Below are positions 1-7,382 of a DNA stretch of 64,000 bases, piece by piece. The number at the start of each line of letters is the position of its first letter. The stretch's first letter is position 1. This DNA comes from Xiheibacterium sp038325765 (lineage in GTDB: Bacteria > Myxococcota_A > Polyangia > Nannocystales > Nannocystaceae). Both the position numbers and the translations under genes were made by a program. Below the pieces are notes generated by a model. The model was not told the DNA's origin. It saw nothing but the letters and a program-made list of their open reading frames with translations, and made no database searches. The stretch covers positions 71,131 to 135,130 of the forward strand of contig JBBQJI010000014.1 in the NCBI GenBank assembly GCA_038325765.1, written 5' to 3'.

Positions 1-193
1 CGGGATCGGGTACTGGATCGGGCGCCGGCACGGGATCCGGCTCCGGCAGGGGATCCGGCTCGGGCAGCGGATCGGGCTCCGGTTCTGGATCGCGAGGGTC
101 CCTGGGCGGCTCCGGATCGCCCGGCGGCGCCGCGAGCACGCCGGCCTGCGACAGCGACGCGGCGAGCGCCACGCCGAGCAATGCGGCGATCAT
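1..193 (-). CDS. Secreted Pro/Asp/Glu repeat protein, partial (C-terminus off left edge)
   Basis: Only the first 64 codons are in the window. The product begins with a short signal-peptide-like stretch (MIAALLGVALAASLSQAG) and passes into a low-complexity region of DP/EP dipeptides. The DNA there is a degenerate tandem repeat, roughly gatccggctcgggcag in several versions. The ATG overlaps the stop of the upstream gene at 190 by four bases (ATGA), so the two are probably co-transcribed. Such Pro/acidic stretches often act as spacers between the membrane or peptidoglycan and a folded domain, but that domain is not visible here, so no function is assigned. Confidence 0.6.
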   Translation of the reverse strand, partial: MIAALLGVALAASLSQAGVLAAPPGDPEPPRDPRDPEPEPDPLPEPDPLPEPDPVPAPDPVPDP

Positions 194-468
194 ATCTTGA
201 GCTCCATCTCACCGTAGCCCTGGTCGGTCCACAGCTCGAGGTTCTGATCGTCGGCGACACCCGGAAGATCCAGGCTCAACCGATACTTCGCCCTGCCGAC
301 CCCGAACACCCGCACGCGGACGACGATCTCGTCGTCGTCGACGTCGCCCGACCAGGTCGCGTCCCCGAGACCGTCGGCGACGATGCGCTTTTTGCCGTCG
401 ACGAAGGCGTAGAAGCGCTCGATCGTCCCCGAGATCGCACGCAGGCGGAGATTCATCCGTCGGGCCAT
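190..468 (-). CDS. Small beta-rich protein of unknown function
   Basis: A protein of about 92 residues starting MARRMNLRL; a second ATG four codons in, at 456, is an alternative start. The sequence alternates hydrophobic and charged residues (for example DEIVVRVRVFG and AKYRLSLDLPG), as in a small beta-sandwich. It ends in MELKI, and its stop codon overlaps the start of the secreted-protein gene at 193. It lies about 40 bases downstream of scoB on the same strand and could be the tail of that operon. No signal peptide or catalytic motif is visible and I do not recognise the family. Confidence 0.6.
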   Translation of the reverse strand: MARRMNLRLRAISGTIERFYAFVDGKKRIVADGLGDATWSGDVDDDEIVVRVRVFGVGRAKYRLSLDLPGVADDQNLELWTDQGYGEMELKI

Positions 469-508
469 GGCGGCCCGGATTGTAGCCCAACGGCGCCGGG
501 CGGCGCGA

Positions 509-1165
509 TCAGACTGCGATGGTCCGGAGCGGCTGGGCCACGCGGACGTCGCAGCCGGTCTTGGCACGGACGTCGTCGACCGTGACGTCGGGAGCTATCT
601 CCTCGAGCACGAGGCCGTCTGTGGTGACGCGGAAGTAGCCCAGCTCGGTGATGATCTCGTGGACGACCGCCTTGCCGGTGAGTGGCAGGGTGCACGCCGC
701 GAGGATCTTGGGCGCGCCATCTTTGTTGGTGTGCTCCATCGTGACGATGACCCGCCGCGAGCCCGCGACCAGGTCCATCGCCCCGCCCATGCCCTTGACC
801 TTCTTGCCGGGGATCATCCAATTGGCCAGATCACCGCGCTCGCTGACCTCCATCGCCCCGAGCACGCACAGCGTGAGGTGGCCGCCGCGGATCATCGCGA
901 AGCTGTCGTGGCTGCCGAAGAACGACGCGCCCTTCACGTGCGTCACCGTCTGCTTTCCGGCGTTGATCAAATCGGCGTCGACTTCGTCCTCGGTGGGGAA
1001 CGGCCCCATGCCGAGCAGGCCGTTCTCACTGTGGAATACGACGTCGATGCCGGGCGGAACAAAGCTCGCCACCAGCGTGGGCATGCCGATGCCGAGGTTG
1101 ACGTAGTCACCGTCGCGCAGCTCGGCGGCCACGCGCTTGCAAATCTGTTCGCGTGAAAGCGGCAT
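509..1165 (-). CDS. scoB: 3-oxoacid CoA-transferase subunit B
   Basis: This is the beta subunit of a class I CoA-transferase, which moves CoA between succinyl-CoA or acyl-CoA and a 3-oxoacid such as acetoacetate. The 218 residues match the usual length. The N-terminus carries the family pattern around GDYVNLGIGMPTL, and the SENGLLGMG segment near residues 46-54 contains the catalytic glutamate that forms the CoA thioester. The glycine-rich KGMGGAMDLV segment is also typical. It starts nine bases after the stop of scoA, so the subunits are translated from one message. Substrate choice (succinyl, acetyl or other) cannot be read from sequence alone. Confidence 0.93.
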   Translation of the reverse strand: MPLSREQICKRVAAELRDGDYVNLGIGMPTLVASFVPPGIDVVFHSENGLLGMGPFPTEDEVDADLINAGKQTVTHVKGASFFGSHDSFAMIRGGHLTLCVLGAMEVSERGDLANWMIPGKKVKGMGGAMDLVAGSRRVIVTMEHTNKDGAPKILAACTLPLTGKAVVHEIITELGYFRVTTDGLVLEEIAPDVTVDDVRAKTGCDVRVAQPLRTIAV

Positions 1166-1174
1166 GGTCGGGCC

Positions 1175-1867
1175 TCAGGCGCGGGTGGTGCGGAACTCGA
1201 TGGGCTTGACGTAGTCGCGACCGAGGATGATGCGGTCGACGAACACGCCTTGCGTGTGGATGCAGTTGGGGTCGAGCTCGCCCGGGGCGACGAGTTCCTC
1301 GACCTCGGCGATGGTGATGCGGCCGGCGGTGGCCATGACTTGGTTGAAATTGTTCGCCGTCGCCCGGAACACGAGGTTGCCGTGGGTGTCGCCGCGCCAC
1401 GCCTTGATGATCGCGAAGTCGGCCGAAAGCGGGGTCTCGAGCACGTACCAGCGCCCGTCGATGCGGCGCACCTCCTTGCCCTCGGCGACGGGCGTGCCGT
1501 AGCCGGTGGGCGTGAAGAAGCCGCCGATGCCGGCGCCGCCAGCCCGGATGCGCTCGGCCAAGGTGCCCTGCGGCACCAGCTCGACCTCGAGCTGCCCCGA
1601 CAGGTAGAGCTTCTCGAAGGCACGGTTCTCGCCGACGTACGACGACGTCATCTTCACGACCTGGCCGGCGTCGAGGAGCACGCCGAGGCCGACCCCGTCG
1701 ATGCCGCAGTTGTTCGAGATGATCGACAGACCGCGCGTGCCCCTGCGGTGGATCGCGGCGATGAGGTTCTCCGGGTTGCCGCACAGGCCGAATCCCCCCG
1801 CCATCAAGCTGATGCCGTCGGTCATGTCGGCGACCGCGGCGTCCGCGGACGGATACGTCTTGTCCAT
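1175..1867 (-). CDS. scoA: 3-oxoacid CoA-transferase subunit A
   Basis: Alpha subunit of the same class I CoA-transferase, 230 residues, partner of scoB directly downstream. The family signature is seen as DGISLMAGGFGLCGNPENL near the N-terminus, followed by SNNCG and the ENRAFEKLYLSGQLEVEL stretch. The reading frame continues upstream through the 26-base repeats, but that stretch is Arg/Gly/Ala-rich and unlike the family, so the ATG at 1867 is chosen. The start lies only about 16 bases from the first repeat copy, so the repeats may occupy the promoter or leader. The pair probably activates or recycles short-chain ketoacids. Confidence 0.93.
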   Translation of the reverse strand: MDKTYPSADAAVADMTDGISLMAGGFGLCGNPENLIAAIHRRGTRGLSIISNNCGIDGVGLGVLLDAGQVVKMTSSYVGENRAFEKLYLSGQLEVELVPQGTLAERIRAGGAGIGGFFTPTGYGTPVAEGKEVRRIDGRWYVLETPLSADFAIIKAWRGDTHGNLVFRATANNFNQVMATAGRITIAEVEELVAPGELDPNCIHTQGVFVDRIILGRDYVKPIEFRTTRA

Positions 1868-1882
1868 GCCGTGCGCAGTGTC

Positions 1883-1960
1883 GCGCCCCGCCCACGGCCG
1901 TGGCAAGTGCGCCCCGCCCACGGCCGTGGCAAGCGCGCCCCGCCCACGGCCGTGGCAAGC
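1883..1960. repeat. Three tandem 26-base repeats with a 12-base palindrome, upstream of scoA
   Basis: Three head-to-tail copies (1883-1908, 1909-1934, 1935-1960) differ only at the last base of the first copy. A truncated fourth copy begins at 1961. Each unit contains the perfect inverted repeat ccacggccgtgg. The block sits between the start of scoA and the end of the large amidohydrolase gene. Evenly spaced palindromes this close to a start codon could be an operator array for a dimeric regulator. Recent slippage duplication of one unit is the simpler alternative. Confidence 0.85.
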
Positions 1961-2016
1961 GCGCCCGGCTGGGCGGGCACATGCCCAGCCGCGAATGGGG
2001 CGCAGCGGGATGTACC

Positions 2017-5000
2017 TCAGGGCAGCGGCAGGCAGGCGAGCGGGGCCGGCGCGGGATTGATCGCCCACGTGCCGTCCTCGTTCATGCGGATCGACGAGCT
2101 CGATGCCGCGTCGCCGACGTCCACGTCACCGTTCGGGCCCTCCTCGTCCGGGAGACCGTTGGTGTTGGTCGTGCCGTAGACAACGGCGTGCACGGGGATG
2201 GTACCGGCGCCGATGAGCGCGGCCGGCACGTCGAACAGCGCGACGCCGTCGGCGGTGGCACCCGAGTTCTGGATATCGGGACCGAAGTCGGCCGCCTGAT
2301 CGAACACCGCGGCGCCGGGGAAGCCGGTCATCGCGTTGCCGTTGGGACCGCCGACCAAGAAGCAGCCGCCTGCAGCCACGGTGCCCTGGAGGTCGAGCGT
2401 GCCGTAGGTGTAGTCGGTGCCGCCGTGGCCGATGGCGTAGTTCGCCAGGTCCACCGGGCCGCCGGTGCCGTTGTACAGCTTGACCCACTCGAACCCGTTG
2501 TCGTCGCCGGCGGAGTCGTAGAAGACCTCGACGATCCGGACGCTCGAGAACACCGGGCTATCCACGATGTCGACGGTGGCGTCGTCGGTGGCGCCGTCGA
2601 CGTCGGCGGTCACGACGACCTGACCCGGCGTGTCACCGGCGACGACGTCGAAGGTGGTCGACAGGGCGCCGGGCGGCACGACCACGATCGGCGGCACGGT
2701 GAGCAGGCCGCCGGGAAGCACCGTGAGCGTGACCACCTGGCCCACCGCGGGCGCCGGGATGTCGAGGCTGACGGTCATCGTCACCGCGGCGTCGAGGCCG
2801 ACCTGCAGCGGATCGGGGCTGAGGGTCGGCAGCCGCTCCTCGGCGTCGCCGTACACGCGGACCTCGGCCTCGAGCAGGTCGCCGCCGAAGCTGGCGGTCA
2901 CGGTGCCGATGCCCGCGGCGACACCGTCGAGCGCCACTGAGATGGTGGACTCGCCGTCGGGGACCACGATCTGCGCCGGGCCGGAGACGATGCCCGCATC
3001 GGGATAGCCCAGCGCGATGCTCGTGTCACCGAGCACGGGATTGGACATCTGCAGGGTCAGCGCCGGGGCCGGCACCGTCGCGACGGCGCCCTCGGCGAGA
3101 AACGACGGCGAAGGACCGAAGGCCAGCAGCGTGCTCGGCACGTCCTGCGGTCCGCGGGGCTCGAGCTTGCTGTAGTCGTTGGCCCACCGCGCCACGCCGA
3201 CCAGGTACGGAAACTCCTGGCCCAGCACCGGCGGCGGCGAGAGCACGTAGAAGAAGTCGTTGACCCGCAGGCCGCCGTCGACCTCGAACTCGTTGAGCGC
3301 CGCGTTGTCGCCGGGGCCGCCAGGCGGCATGAGATCGGTGACGGTGAGATCCGGGACCTCGACCACCACACCCTCGAGCGCCTGCTGATCCGCACCACCC
3401 TCGACGAGCGCTTCCACGGTGGTCGGCGTGGGATCGACCCCATCGTTGTCGCTGGTCTCGACGATCGCATCGCCCGCAGCGACGACCTGGATCTGGCCGA
3501 AGAAGTCCGACACCGCGCCGCTGACGGTCACGCGGTCGCCCGGCTGGGGCGAGAAGCCGCCGTTGCCGTGATAGACGTACAGCCCGCTGAACTCGGGTCC
3601 GACGTACTCGGGATCGTCGGGGTGTACCTGCACGAAGAAGCCCTGATTCGCCGCGGCTGCGGTGACGAGCACGTTGTCGAGCACCACCAGCGAGTCCACG
3701 CCCGCGGTGCCATCCTTGACGTCGTAGATCGAGGCCGGACACGCGCCACCGCCGGGGTTCGCGATCTCCGGGCAGGAGTCGCACGAGTCGCCGACGCCGT
3801 CGTCGTCGGCGTCGTCCTGGAGCGGGTTGGCGTCGTCCGGGCAGTTGTCGTCGAAGTCGATGATGTCGTCGCCATCACGGTCGTAGAGGTCCGGCACCAC
3901 GCAATTCTGGATCGCCTGTGTCGGGCAGATGTCACAGGCGTCGCCGATGCCGTCCCCGTCGGCATCGGCCTGGACGTCGCCGTCGAGCGGACGGATCGGG
4001 TTGAACACGGTGGGGCACGTGTCGTCGTCGTCGGGTACGCCGTCGCCGTCGGAATCCTCGACCCCGTCGCGGGCCGGGAACTCCATCGGTCGCGACGGCT
4101 CGCACGTGGGCTCGCCCACCGGGTCGCCGCACGCGAACAGCTCATAGGACTGCGGATTGACGGCGCCCTGGATGCCGCCGATGGTCAGCGTGGTGTCGCG
4201 TTCGACGCACACCCGCTTGTCGATCTCGCAGGTCACCAGGCTCTCGCAGCCCGCGTCACCGAGGCCGACGAGGCCCTCGATGACCGCGGCGTCGCCGTAC
4301 AGCGGCTGGCCACCGCGCAGCACCAAGGCGACGTTCTCGACGCCAGCGTCGATCACGGCACGGTAGTGTGCATTGGTCGAGCCGTCGAAGATCGCGAGGT
4401 CGGCGACGTGGCCGGGGCGGATGAGGCCGATCTGCGACTCGGCGCCCTGCGACAGCGCCGCCCAGTAGGTCGCCATCAGCCACAGGTCGCGGTCGGGGAT
4501 GACATCACCGTAGTGATCGGTGTCGAGTTGGTCCGCGCACTTGAGCTCGCGGAGCATGTTCATCGAGCCCGACGCCGTCCAGTCGGTGCCCAGCGCCACG
4601 GTGACACCGAGGCTGCGGTAGGTCAGGACGTCGGCGGTGACGCCGTACAGATCGATGTTCGAGCGCGGCGACCACACCAGCTCGGACTGCGACGCCGCCA
4701 TCGTCTGCACGTCGCTCGCGAGCATGCCGATGCCGTGGACCACCGAGGTGTTGTTGGCCATCAACTGCTCGCCGCCCGGTGCCCCCGACATGCACAGGAA
4801 CTCGTTGTTGGCGCGCACGTTCACGCCCTCGGCCACGTGCGGCAGGTAGACGCCGCCCTGGAGGTTCACGGTGCCGTCGATGCCGGGGTAGTTGCAGCCG
4901 GCGATGACGTTCGGGCCGGACGAGTCACCCAGCGGGAACGTGCGATAGTTGACGTCGACGCCGACCAGGCCCTCGGTCATCGCCGCGGCGTCGAGGTTGC

Positions 5001-5796
5001 GCAGCAGGCCGCTCGCGTCGTTCGAGCCGATGGAGCCGGTGACGCTCGTGGCCCCGCCCATCAGCATGCGCAGCTCGCCGTAGAGGATGCCGGCCTGCGT
5101 CGAGTTGGCGCCGGGAAAGGTGTTGATCTCGTCGTGCCCGTTTTGGCCCAAGCGCCAGTCGTGGCGGTGATCGAAGCGCTCGTCGCCGTGGTCCTGGGGC
5201 TGCGAGAGGGTGAACGTGATGTGATCGTGGGGATTGATCAGGCCGGGCGAGATGACGCCCTCGGCACAGTCGACCACGGTCGCGCCGGCCGCCTGCGGAT
5301 CGTCGGCACAGTCGCAGCCGGCGCACAGGATGCGGCCGTTGGCCTGATCGCCCTCGATGAGTACGGTGCCGCTCTCGAAGACGCGGTGCCCGGCGAGCAC
5401 GTCGCCGCGGATGAGCATGGTGCCGGAGCCCGGGCTCACCGCGCAGACCGAGCCCGCGGGCGCGGCGGGGATGTCGTTGTCGCAGTCGACGACCTCGCCC
5501 GGGTCGACGGGGTCGCCGGTGTCGGTGCCGGTGTCGCTGCTGCTCTCGCTGGGGTCGGTCGAGCTCGAGCCCGTGGTCTCGTCGCCGGTCGTCGTGTCGG
5601 CCGCGGTGGTCGGGCCCGCCGACGTGTCGGGATCGACTGTCGTGGCCGGATCGACCGTCGTCGACGGCGACATCGTCGTCTCGCCCTCGGAGCTCGAGCT
5701 GCCTGGGTCCGATGTCGCGGTCGCGTCGTCGCCACACGCGACGCTCGCGACGGTTGAACCGATGAGATGGGCAATTACAATCGCACGACGGGTCAC
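2017..5796 (-). CDS. Multidomain lipoprotein: amidohydrolase, thrombospondin type-3 repeats, lamin-tail domain
   Basis: A very large exported protein of about 1,259 residues. A GTG start at 5796 gives an ideal lipoprotein signal with lipobox VASVAC at residue 21; an upstream GTG at 5841 would add 15 residues. In order it has a Ser/Thr/Asp-rich linker to about 95, then an amidohydrolase-like domain to about 510, calcium-binding type-3 repeats at about 580-680 (DSDGDGVPDDDD, DADGDGIGDACD), a region resembling choice-of-anchor/DUF5689 domains at about 690-840, Ig-like material, and a lamin-tail-like domain near 1065-1190. The amidohydrolase shows an NPHDH metal motif near 190, a VVHG histidine near 354, a GTDW aspartate near 405 and the C-terminal GHVADLAIFD strand. 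It probably acts on an extracellular cyclic amide or ester substrate; the substrate is unknown. Confidence 0.8.
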   Translation of the reverse strand: MTRRAIVIAHLIGSTVASVACGDDATATSDPGSSSSEGETTMSPSTTVDPATTVDPDTSAGPTTAADTTTGDETTGSSSTDPSESSSDTGTDTGDPVDPGEVVDCDNDIPAAPAGSVCAVSPGSGTMLIRGDVLAGHRVFESGTVLIEGDQANGRILCAGCDCADDPQAAGATVVDCAEGVISPGLINPHDHITFTLSQPQDHGDERFDHRHDWRLGQNGHDEINTFPGANSTQAGILYGELRMLMGGATSVTGSIGSNDASGLLRNLDAAAMTEGLVGVDVNYRTFPLGDSSGPNVIAGCNYPGIDGTVNLQGGVYLPHVAEGVNVRANNEFLCMSGAPGGEQLMANNTSVVHGIGMLASDVQTMAASQSELVWSPRSNIDLYGVTADVLTYRSLGVTVALGTDWTASGSMNMLRELKCADQLDTDHYGDVIPDRDLWLMATYWAALSQGAESQIGLIRPGHVADLAIFDGSTNAHYRAVIDAGVENVALVLRGGQPLYGDAAVIEGLVGLGDAGCESLVTCEIDKRVCVERDTTLTIGGIQGAVNPQSYELFACGDPVGEPTCEPSRPMEFPARDGVEDSDGDGVPDDDDTCPTVFNPIRPLDGDVQADADGDGIGDACDICPTQAIQNCVVPDLYDRDGDDIIDFDDNCPDDANPLQDDADDDGVGDSCDSCPEIANPGGGACPASIYDVKDGTAGVDSLVVLDNVLVTAAAANQGFFVQVHPDDPEYVGPEFSGLYVYHGNGGFSPQPGDRVTVSGAVSDFFGQIQVVAAGDAIVETSDNDGVDPTPTTVEALVEGGADQQALEGVVVEVPDLTVTDLMPPGGPGDNAALNEFEVDGGLRVNDFFYVLSPPPVLGQEFPYLVGVARWANDYSKLEPRGPQDVPSTLLAFGPSPSFLAEGAVATVPAPALTLQMSNPVLGDTSIALGYPDAGIVSGPAQIVVPDGESTISVALDGVAAGIGTVTASFGGDLLEAEVRVYGDAEERLPTLSPDPLQVGLDAAVTMTVSLDIPAPAVGQVVTLTVLPGGLLTVPPIVVVPPGALSTTFDVVAGDTPGQVVVTADVDGATDDATVDIVDSPVFSSVRIVEVFYDSAGDDNGFEWVKLYNGTGGPVDLANYAIGHGGTDYTYGTLDLQGTVAAGGCFLVGGPNGNAMTGFPGAAVFDQAADFGPDIQNSGATADGVALFDVPAALIGAGTIPVHAVVYGTTNTNGLPDEEGPNGDVDVGDAASSSSIRMNEDGTWAINPAPAPLACLPLP

Positions 5797-5963
5797 GGTG
5801 CCGCATGAGACGGCCGCATCGCCCAGGGTGTCAAGCACCACCGCGAGGTGTAGCGCTCGTCACGTCGTCATCTGCATGCGGGTCTCGGGGAGGTCGACTG
5901 CAGGTGACGGGACGGTGTTCGCCGCCGTGCAGGCGCCGCTGCCGCCCGATCACGCGCGCCATT

Positions 5964-6692
5964 TCACGCCCGCGTCGGGGCATGGGCGGGCACGCGGGCA
6001 TCCATGCCGCGCTGCGCCGCCGCCCGCAGCGACGCGATCGCCCCCGCGGGATCGAGCTGCGGATGACGGAACACGCCGCTGCCCGACACCAGGCAGTCGG
6101 CGCCATCGGTGGCGACCGTCTCGGCGTTGGCGTCGGTGATGCCGCCATCGATCTGCACGTGCGCCGCGGCGCCGATCGCATCGAGGCGCTCGCGCAGCGC
6201 CCGGAGCTTGGGCCGCACCTGCGGGATGAACGACTGCCCGCCGAACCCGGGGTTGACCGCCATGACGAGCACGAGATCGCACAGCTCGAGCACGTGCATC
6301 ACCGATTCGATCGGCGTGTGCGGGTTGAGGCTGACGCCCGCGAGCACGCGGCCACCGGCGTGGTGCGACAGCCCGCGGATCTGCTCGAGGTTGCGATGCA
6401 GATGCGGGCACGCCTCGACGTGGACGGTGATGATGTCGGCGCCGGCCTGCGCGAATTGCTCGACGTAGCGCTCGGGCTGCTCGATCATCAGGTGACAGTC
6501 GAGCAGCTTGCGGGTGTGGGGCCGCAGCGCCGCGACCACCTGGGGACCGATCGTCAGATTGGGCACGAAGTGACCGTCCATGACGTCGACGTGGATCCAG
6601 TCGGCGCCGCCGCGGTCGATCATCGCCACCTGCTCGCCGAGGCGGGCGAAGTCTGCACTGAGGATCGACGGGGCGATGATCGGTGCGGGCAC
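5964..6692 (-). CDS. rpe: Ribulose-phosphate 3-epimerase
   Basis: Interconverts ribulose 5-phosphate and xylulose 5-phosphate in the pentose phosphate pathway (cytosolic TIM barrel, metal-dependent). The sequence starts at a GTG (MPAPIIAPSILSADFARLG) and has the family hallmarks: APSILSADF, the HVDVMDGHFVPN metal and active-site segment near residue 34, DCHLMI, the MAVNPGFGGQSF segment, and the IDGGI aspartate before a phosphate-binding GSGVF. At 242 residues it is slightly longer than usual because of a C-terminal Ala/Arg tail. It is followed at about 45 bases by an unrelated membrane protein gene on the same strand, which is upstream in transcription. Confidence 0.96.
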   Translation of the reverse strand: MPAPIIAPSILSADFARLGEQVAMIDRGGADWIHVDVMDGHFVPNLTIGPQVVAALRPHTRKLLDCHLMIEQPERYVEQFAQAGADIITVHVEACPHLHRNLEQIRGLSHHAGGRVLAGVSLNPHTPIESVMHVLELCDLVLVMAVNPGFGGQSFIPQVRPKLRALRERLDAIGAAAHVQIDGGITDANAETVATDGADCLVSGSGVFRHPQLDPAGAIASLRAAAQRGMDARVPAHAPTRA

Positions 6693-6737
6693 GCGGGGGA
6701 TCTAGCATACCGGGCACGGCCCCGGCCCTGCGCACGG

Positions 6738-7382
6738 TCAGTCGTGCGACGCCGGGTCGCGCGGCGCGGCGCCCGGTCCACCCAACCCGCGGCCGTCGCC
6801 GTCGGGATCCGTGATGGCGACCCACGCCTCGAGTGCGCGGCTCGCCAACGGACCGCGCACCGTGACCCCGGGCACCACGGCGAGCGTCACCACCGCGCCG
6901 ATCGCCCACAGCACCACGAGCGCCCATGCGACGCGCGGCGCGAGGCCGGGCCATCCTCGCGCGGCGGCGAGGCCTCGTGCGGCGGGCCAGCGCAGCACCG
7001 CGACGCACGGCGGCACCATCACCGCGATGCACAGCGGCGCGAGCACGGCAGCGAGGGCGGCCACCGTCACGCCGATCATCGCGGGATCGCGGTGCCGCGC
7101 TGCGATCCATCCGGCGACGGGCACGGTCACCGCGATCGCGAGCGCGAGCGCCATGACGATGGCGATCGGGATCGGCCACGGGCGCGCGGTCGCCGGCAGC
7201 AACCGCCGGGCGAGATGCGTCGCCGCCCAGACCACCAGAGCGATGATCCCCGTGGACGCGCACACCGTCCCGCCGGCGACCAGCACCGCCGAAGCACCGC
7301 CGCCGTGCACCCCGGCATCGACTGCGACGACCGTCGCAGCGACGAGGGCCGCGGTACCGAGGGTGGCGCGCCGCCGAGTCAT
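6738..7382 (-). CDS. Polytopic membrane protein, possibly a truncated relative of the neighbouring sulfatase-like protein
   Basis: About 214 residues starting MTRRRATLG at an ATG that overlaps the stop of the upstream sulfatase-like gene by four bases. It is built of about five hydrophobic segments. After the last one it ends with a hydrophilic tail containing TDPDGDGRGLGG. The adjacent upstream protein has the same architecture in its first third: several membrane segments, then a DVDGDG acidic motif. There it continues into a sulfatase domain that is absent here. This protein may be a stand-alone copy of that membrane anchor or the 5' remnant of a duplicated gene. Function unknown. Confidence 0.7.
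   Translation of the reverse strand: MTRRRATLGTAALVAATVVAVDAGVHGGGASAVLVAGGTVCASTGIIALVVWAATHLARRLLPATARPWPIPIAIVMALALAIAVTVPVAGWIAARHRDPAMIGVTVAALAAVLAPLCIAVMVPPCVAVLRWPAARGLAAARGWPGLAPRVAWALVVLWAIGAVVTLAVVPGVTVRGPLASRALEAWVAITDPDGDGRGLGGPGAAPRDPASHD

Noticed and set aside
1..180. Tandem repeat at the left edge as a separate repeat element
   Set aside because: It is in frame with the secreted-protein gene and explained by its Pro/Asp/Glu repeats.
2630..5757. Long plus-strand open frames opposite the amidohydrolase gene, including one of over 700 codons
   Set aside because: High GC leaves antisense frames open; the translations are Val/Ala/Arg/His-rich without family motifs, while the minus strand has clear domains.
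5796..5841. TTGACA-like box at about 5829-5834 (minus strand) as a promoter of the amidohydrolase gene
   Set aside because: No matching -10 box at the right spacing; a single hexamer is not evidence.
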